From assembly GCF_001427635.1 (NCBI RefSeq), contig NZ_LMHA01000002.1, positions 124,001-188,000 on the forward strand: a stretch of 64,000 nt of DNA. The letters are read 5' to 3'. This document shows, piece by piece, positions 59,884 through 64,000 of the stretch. The translations under genes were made by a program, and so were the position numbers. How positions within the stretch are numbered: position 1 is the stretch's first letter; every line of letters begins with the position of its first letter. Source of the stretch: Pseudoxanthomonas sp. Root65. GTDB lineage: Bacteria > Pseudomonadota > Gammaproteobacteria > Xanthomonadales > Xanthomonadaceae. The notes beneath the pieces were generated by a model, which worked only from the letters and a program-made list of their open reading frames with translations, searched no databases and was not told the origin of the DNA.

Positions 59884-61134
59884 GTGAAATCCCCCCACGA
59901 CGACGTCCTCATCCTCGGCGGCGGCGCCATCGGACTGGCGACCGCGCTGGCGTTGCTGGACGCCGGCCGCGGCGTGCGGGTGATGGACGCCGGGTCGGTC
60001 GGTGGCGGTGCCTCGCACGGCAACTGCGGCACCATCACGCCGAGCCACGCACCACCGCTGGCAGCGCCGGGTGTGGTGGCGCAGGCGCTGCGCTGGATGT
60101 TCACGCCGGATGCGCCGCTGTACCTCAAGCCTCGCGTCGATCCCGCCCTGTGGCACTGGCTGCTGCGGTTCGCCGCGCGCTGCAATGCGCGCGACTGGCG
60201 AACAAGCACGCAGGCGCGGTCGGCGCTGCTCAACGATGCACGCCCGCGGCTTGCGGACTGGGTGGGGCGATATGGCCTGGCCTGCGAGTTCGAGGAAGAA
60301 GGGCTCGACTACGTGTTCCGCGATCCGCGCAAGTTCCAGCAGTACGTGGACGAGGCGGCGATGCTGGCGGAGTTCGGTATCGCCACGGAGGTGTTCGACG
60401 GCGCCGCGTACGAGCGCGACGAGCCCGCCATGCTGCCCGGCGTGACCGGCGCGATCCGCTTCCCCGGCGATGCGCGCCTGCGTCCGGATCGTTACGTGGC
60501 CGAACTGGCGCGCGTGGTGCGCGAACGTGGTGGCCAGATCGAGGAGCAGTGCCGCGTGGACCGGCTGGATACCACGACGACCGGCGTGCGGTTGACGACA
60601 TCGCAGGGCGCGCGCGAAGGGCGCGAGGCGGTGATCGCCCTGGGCGCGTGGACACCGGCGTTCGCTCGCACGCTGGGACTGAAGGCGCCGATCCAGCCGG
60701 GCAAGGGTTACTCGATCACCTATTCGCGTCCTGCCCTCGTGCCGCGCCGTCCGATGGTGCTGAAGGACCGTTCCGTGTGCGTGACGGTCTGGGACAGCGG
60801 CTTCCGCTTGGGCAGCACGATGGAGTTCTCCGGCCATGACGACACGCTCAATGAAACGCGGTTGTCGGCGCTTGAGCGAGGCGCGCGCCAATTCCTGCGC
60901 GAACCCATGGGAGCCGAGGTCCACGAGCGCTGGTGCGGCTGGCGGCCGATGACCTGGGACGACCTGCCGCTGCTCGGACGCGCACCACGCCATGAGCATG
61001 TCTGGCTGGCGGCCGGCCACGGCATGCTCGGCATCAGCATGAGCAGCGCCACCGGCCAGTTGATGGCCGACCTGATGACCGGCCGCACGCCGGCCTTCGA
61101 TCCCACCCCTTACCGACCGGAGCGATTCGCATGA
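59884..61134 (+). CDS. FAD-dependent D-amino acid dehydrogenase-like oxidoreductase
   Basis: The 416-residue protein opens VLILGGGAIGLATALALLDAG, the dinucleotide fold, and follows DadA: GGASHGNCGTITPSHAPPLAAPG, RWMFTPDAPLYLKPRVDP and at the end AAGHGMLGISMSSATGQLMADLM. DadA-type enzymes oxidise D-amino acids at the membrane and pass electrons to quinone. Start GTG 59884 is supported by a TAGAAT box 6 nt upstream. Its stop overlaps the glutathione reductase ATG (ATGA), an unusual pairing. Confidence 0.86.
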   Translation: MKSPHDDVLILGGGAIGLATALALLDAGRGVRVMDAGSVGGGASHGNCGTITPSHAPPLAAPGVVAQALRWMFTPDAPLYLKPRVDPALWHWLLRFAARCNARDWRTSTQARSALLNDARPRLADWVGRYGLACEFEEEGLDYVFRDPRKFQQYVDEAAMLAEFGIATEVFDGAAYERDEPAMLPGVTGAIRFPGDARLRPDRYVAELARVVRERGGQIEEQCRVDRLDTTTTGVRLTTSQGAREGREAVIALGAWTPAFARTLGLKAPIQPGKGYSITYSRPALVPRRPMVLKDRSVCVTVWDSGFRLGSTMEFSGHDDTLNETRLSALERGARQFLREPMGAEVHERWCGWRPMTWDDLPLLGRAPRHEHVWLAAGHGMLGISMSSATGQLMADLMTGRTPAFDPTPYRPERFA

Positions 61135-62486
61135 AACCGCAAGCCTTCGACCTGATCGTGATCGGCGGCGGATCGGGCGGCCTGGCCGGCGCCTTCCGCG
61201 CGGCTTCGTACGGCGCCAGGGTCGCGCTGCTGGAACCGAAGGAACTGGGTGGTACCTGCGTCAATGTCGGCTGCGTGCCGAAGAAGGCGATGTGGCTGGC
61301 CGCCGATCTGTCGCAACGGATCGCCATGGCGTCGACGCTCGGCTTCGACACCTCACCGCCGACGTTGGACTGGAAGGAATTCATCGTGCATCGCCAGCGC
61401 TACATCGCCGGGATCCACGCCAGCTACATGAGGCGGCTGGACGAGAGCGGCGTGGTGCTGATGCCCTGCCATGGCCGTCTTCTGGATGCGAACACCGTGG
61501 TCAATGCCGATGGCGTGCAACTCGGTGCGAAGCACGTGCTGATCGCCACTGGCGGCCATCCGGTGCGTCCCGACATCCCGGGTGCCGATCTGGGCAAGGT
61601 GTCGGACGATTTCTTCAGCCTGTGCGCCGCGCCGGCGCGCGTGGCGATCGTCGGCGGCGGTTACGTAGCCGTGGAACTGGCCGGCGTGCTGCAGGCGTTG
61701 GGCAGCCAGGTGGACGTGTTCGTCCGCGGGCAGCGCCTGCTGGACGGCTTCGACACGCAGATCACCGACGAACTGGCTGCGGACATGCGCCAGCATGGCG
61801 TGCGCCTGCATTTCGGGCACGCCGTGGCGGCCCTCGAACGCGCGTCCGACGAGGGGGTGGTGGTGCTGGCCGAAGACGGCACGCACACCGCGCGCTTCGA
61901 CACGGTGATCTTCGCTACCGGACGTCGTGCGTCGACACGCGACATGGGCCTGGAAGCGACGGGGGTTGCCCTCGATGCGCGCGGCTTCGTGCAGGTGGAT
62001 GGGCGGCAGGACACCAACATCGCCGGGATCCATGCGGTAGGCGACGTCACTGGCCAGGCGGCGCTGACGCCGGTCGCCATCGCGGCGGCGCGGCGGCTCA
62101 TGGACCGGCTGTTCGGCGGCCAGCCCGATGCGCGGATGGACTATGCGCAGATCCCGACCGTGGTGTTCTCGCACCCGCCGGTGGGGCAGGTGGGCCTGAC
62201 CGAGGCCGAGGCGCGCGCGCTGCATGGCGACGCGGTGACGGTGCTGACCACGCGCTTCCGGCCGATGCTGCACGCGCTGGCCGATTCGCCGCAACGCAGC
62301 CTGTTCAAGCTGGTCTGCGTGGGCGAGGACAAGCGCGTCGTCGGCCTGCACCTGCTGGGCGAGGGCGCGGACGAGATGCTGCAGGGTTTCGCGGTGGCGT
62401 TGAAGAAGGGCATCACCCTGGCCGACCTGCACGACACCGTCGCCCTCCATCCCACCAGTGCCGAGGAAGTCGTGCTGATGCGCTGA
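61131..62486 (+). CDS. gor: glutathione reductase
   Basis: The 451-residue protein matches glutathione reductase throughout: IVIGGGSGGLAGAFRAASYGARVALLE, redox pair GGTCVNVGCVPKK (Cys43, Cys48), the NADP-binding VAIVGGGYVAVELAGVLQALGSQVDVFVRG with arginines fit for the 2'-phosphate, GDVTGQAALTPVAIAAAR and C-terminal HPTSAEE with the catalytic histidine (residue 440). It restores GSH from GSSG with NADPH. The ATG overlaps the DadA-like stop. Confidence 0.93.
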   Translation: MKPQAFDLIVIGGGSGGLAGAFRAASYGARVALLEPKELGGTCVNVGCVPKKAMWLAADLSQRIAMASTLGFDTSPPTLDWKEFIVHRQRYIAGIHASYMRRLDESGVVLMPCHGRLLDANTVVNADGVQLGAKHVLIATGGHPVRPDIPGADLGKVSDDFFSLCAAPARVAIVGGGYVAVELAGVLQALGSQVDVFVRGQRLLDGFDTQITDELAADMRQHGVRLHFGHAVAALERASDEGVVVLAEDGTHTARFDTVIFATGRRASTRDMGLEATGVALDARGFVQVDGRQDTNIAGIHAVGDVTGQAALTPVAIAAARRLMDRLFGGQPDARMDYAQIPTVVFSHPPVGQVGLTEAEARALHGDAVTVLTTRFRPMLHALADSPQRSLFKLVCVGEDKRVVGLHLLGEGADEMLQGFAVALKKGITLADLHDTVALHPTSAEEVVLMR

Positions 62487-62509
62487 GCCGGGCCCGCGGG
62501 AGGCGGCGA

Positions 62510-62515
62510 TACAAT
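62510..62515 (+). promoter_or_regulatory. -10 box for a leaderless hutG message
   Basis: TACAAT ends six bases (GGCGGC) before ATG 62522. The AATGGCGGCATG block is identical to that at rluF. Confidence 0.5.
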
Positions 62516-62521
62516 GGCGGC

Positions 62522-63298
62522 ATGGACACCTACACCCTGCATCGCGGTACCGCGCCGCTGTTCATCAGCCTGCCGCACAACGGCACGGCGCTTCCCGACG
62601 ACATCGCCGCACGCCTGACGCCGGAGGCACGCCGGGTGCCGGATACCGACTGGCATGTGGCCGACCTCTATGCGTTCGCGCGCACGCTGGGTGCATCGAT
62701 CATCGTGCCGTCGTATTCGCGCTACGTCGTCGACCTTAACCGGCCGGACGATGACGTGTCCCTCTATCCCGGCCAGAACACCACCGGCCTGTGCCCCACC
62801 GTGCGCTTCACTGGCGATCCGGTGTACCTGCCGGACCAGCAGCCCACGCCGGACGAGATCGCCGCGCGGGTCGATACCTACTGGCGCCCCTACCACCAGG
62901 CGCTGCAGCAGGAACTGGCACGCATCCACGCCGCGCATGGCCGTGCCGTACTGTGGGAAGGCCACTCGATCCGCAGCGTGGTGCCGTTCCTGTTCGACGG
63001 CCGCCTGCCGGACTTCAATCTGGGCACGGCCGGCGGCGCGAGCTGCGTGCCCGCGCTGCAACAGGCGCTGGAAGCCGCGCTGGCCTCGCAGTCGGACTAC
63101 AGCTACGTGGTCAACGGACGTTTCCGTGGCGGTTACATCACCCGTCACTACGCCGACGTCGCCCGCGGCATCCAGACCGTGCAGCTCGAACTGGCGCAGC
63201 TCACCTACATGGACGAAGACAGCTTCGCCTACCTGCCCGAGCGTGCGGCGCGTACGCAGGCGCTGATCCGTCGCCTGCTGGCATGCACGCTGGCGTGA
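62522..63298 (+). CDS. hutG: N-formylglutamate amidohydrolase (HutG)
   Basis: The 258-residue protein follows the N-formylglutamate deformylase family: PLFISLPHNGTALPDDIAARLTPEARRVPDTDWHVADLYAFA, VVDLNRP, WEGHSIRSVVPFLFDGRLPDFNLGT and RGGYITRHYADVARGIQTVQLELAQ. It releases formate from N-formylglutamate in the five-step histidine breakdown path. The other hut genes are not in the window. The TACAAT box 6 nt upstream suggests a leaderless message. Confidence 0.92.
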   Translation: MDTYTLHRGTAPLFISLPHNGTALPDDIAARLTPEARRVPDTDWHVADLYAFARTLGASIIVPSYSRYVVDLNRPDDDVSLYPGQNTTGLCPTVRFTGDPVYLPDQQPTPDEIAARVDTYWRPYHQALQQELARIHAAHGRAVLWEGHSIRSVVPFLFDGRLPDFNLGTAGGASCVPALQQALEAALASQSDYSYVVNGRFRGGYITRHYADVARGIQTVQLELAQLTYMDEDSFAYLPERAARTQALIRRLLACTLA

Positions 63299-63308
63299 GC
63301 CGGTCGCC

Positions 63309-64000
63309 ATGACCCGGCCGAGGGCGGAGGACGAACTGGCGCAGCCGCTGGACGTGGCGCCGGCCGAAGCGATGGACGCACCGCCTGCGCGTCCCGGCCT
63401 GCAGGCGGTCAGCCGCTCCGGCTTGCTGCTCGCGGCCTTGGGCGCCATCGCGTTCTCGGGCAAGGCGATCATCGTCAAACTGGGGTATCGCTACGGCGCC
63501 GATGCGGTCACGCTGCTGGCCTTGCGCATGCTGGTGGCGTTCCCGTTCTTCCTGGTGATGGGCGTGTGGGCAGCGCGCCGGAGTGCGCCGCTGTCGCGCG
63601 CCGACCGCCTGAAGATCGGGCTGCTGGGCTTCCTCGGCTACTACCTGGCCAGCTTCCTCGACTTCGCCGGGCTGGCCTACATCACCGCCACGCTGGAGCG
63701 GCTGATCCTCTATCTCACCCCGACGCTGGTGGCGCTGATCGGCTGGCTCGCGCTGGGCAAGCGCATCTCGCGGCGGCAGGTGTTGGCGCTGCTGGTCAGC
63801 TATGCGGGCGTGGCGCTGGCCTTCGGGCACGATCTGCAGGCCGGCGGTTCCAGCATCCTGCTGGGTGGCCTGCTGGTGTTCGGCAGCGCGCTCGCCTACG
63901 CGCTGTACCTCGTCGGCAGTGGCGAACTGGTGGCGCGCGTCGGCGCGGTGCGGCTGACGGCCTACGCCAGCAGCGTGGCCAGCGTGCTGTGCCTGCTGCA
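63309..64000 (+). CDS. EamA/DMT family transporter, partial at right edge
   Basis: The first 230 residues are visible and remain open at 64000. After an acidic/Ala/Pro-rich N-terminus of about 35 residues there are about seven helices: SGLLLAALGAIAFSGKAIIVKLGY, VTLLALRMLVAFPFFLVMG, ITATLERLILYLTPTLVALIGWLALG and ILLGGLLVFGSALAYALYL. It is a drug/metabolite superfamily transporter. It starts 10 nt after hutG and could share its message, perhaps moving a related metabolite, which is only inference. Confidence 0.88.
   Translation, partial: MTRPRAEDELAQPLDVAPAEAMDAPPARPGLQAVSRSGLLLAALGAIAFSGKAIIVKLGYRYGADAVTLLALRMLVAFPFFLVMGVWAARRSAPLSRADRLKIGLLGFLGYYLASFLDFAGLAYITATLERLILYLTPTLVALIGWLALGKRISRRQVLALLVSYAGVALAFGHDLQAGGSSILLGGLLVFGSALAYALYLVGSGELVARVGAVRLTAYASSVASVLCLL

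Noticed and set aside
1..64000. tRNA, rRNA, prophage or insertion sequence
   Set aside because: Reading both strands I found no tRNA T-loop context, rRNA segment, integrase, transposase or phage structural gene.

Overview
The window is very GC-rich, densely coding chromosomal DNA with many ATGA-type gene overlaps. No phage, insertion sequence, CRISPR array, tRNA or rRNA gene is visible. The gene content points to a gammaproteobacterium of the Xanthomonadaceae/Lysobacterales group, close to Pseudoxanthomonas or Stenotrophomonas. The supporting features are cyoABCD with SURF1 and RegBA, many GGDEF/EAL proteins, rraA, slyD, rluF, paired short repeats built on GGGAGCGACGT or GTAGGAGCG, and -10 boxes lying 6-7 nt before start codons. 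The genus is an inference.

Layout. 1-7.1 kb: a sterol desaturase-type hydroxylase; a minus-strand group of a Cys-rich MarR regulator, an exported protein with an EF-hand-like loop, a CPGC redoxin and a 32-residue membrane peptide; an SMP-30-like/membrane/HD-domain group; and a divergent DoxX-LysR pair. 7.2-9.7 kb: a DUF1800-DUF1501 secretion-type pair. 9.7-25.4 kb: a region rich in c-di-GMP genes (four GGDEF proteins, two with EAL) interspersed with a MAPEG protein, a ClpP-like lipoprotein, a 21-bp-period repeat array, an S4/membrane/ECF-sigma group, a DEAD-box helicase and rluF. 25.3-39 kb: uspA behind a perfect FNR/Anr box, DUF1176, transporters, DUF72, rraA, a DUF885 metallopeptidase, GFA, LysR and a cyclophilin.

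39.1-46 kb is the clearest functional unit: a cytochrome bo-type quinol oxidase (cyoABCD), a SURF1 assembly factor and a RegB/RegA redox two-component system, chained by overlaps. An FNR/Anr box identical to the one before uspA lies directly upstream of cyoA. The sequence therefore suggests oxygen control (Anr) and redox control (RegBA) meeting on the terminal oxidase. cyoE is not present here.

46-64 kb: an exported protein with DUF2878, a PadR/membrane-sensor pair, an intracellular PHB depolymerase, a methyltransferase, a HemJ-like protein, a lipoprotein alkaline phosphatase, dicarboxylate and bile-acid-type transporters, two NlpC/P60 hydrolases, slyD, DUF418, a DadA-like oxidase coupled to glutathione reductase, hutG, and an EamA transporter running off the right edge.

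The most unusual non-coding items are the 21-bp-period array at 15177-15457, six inverted repeat pairs of three families (two of which supply the stop codon of the adjacent gene), and a strong hairpin-plus-T-run facing against the MarR operon.
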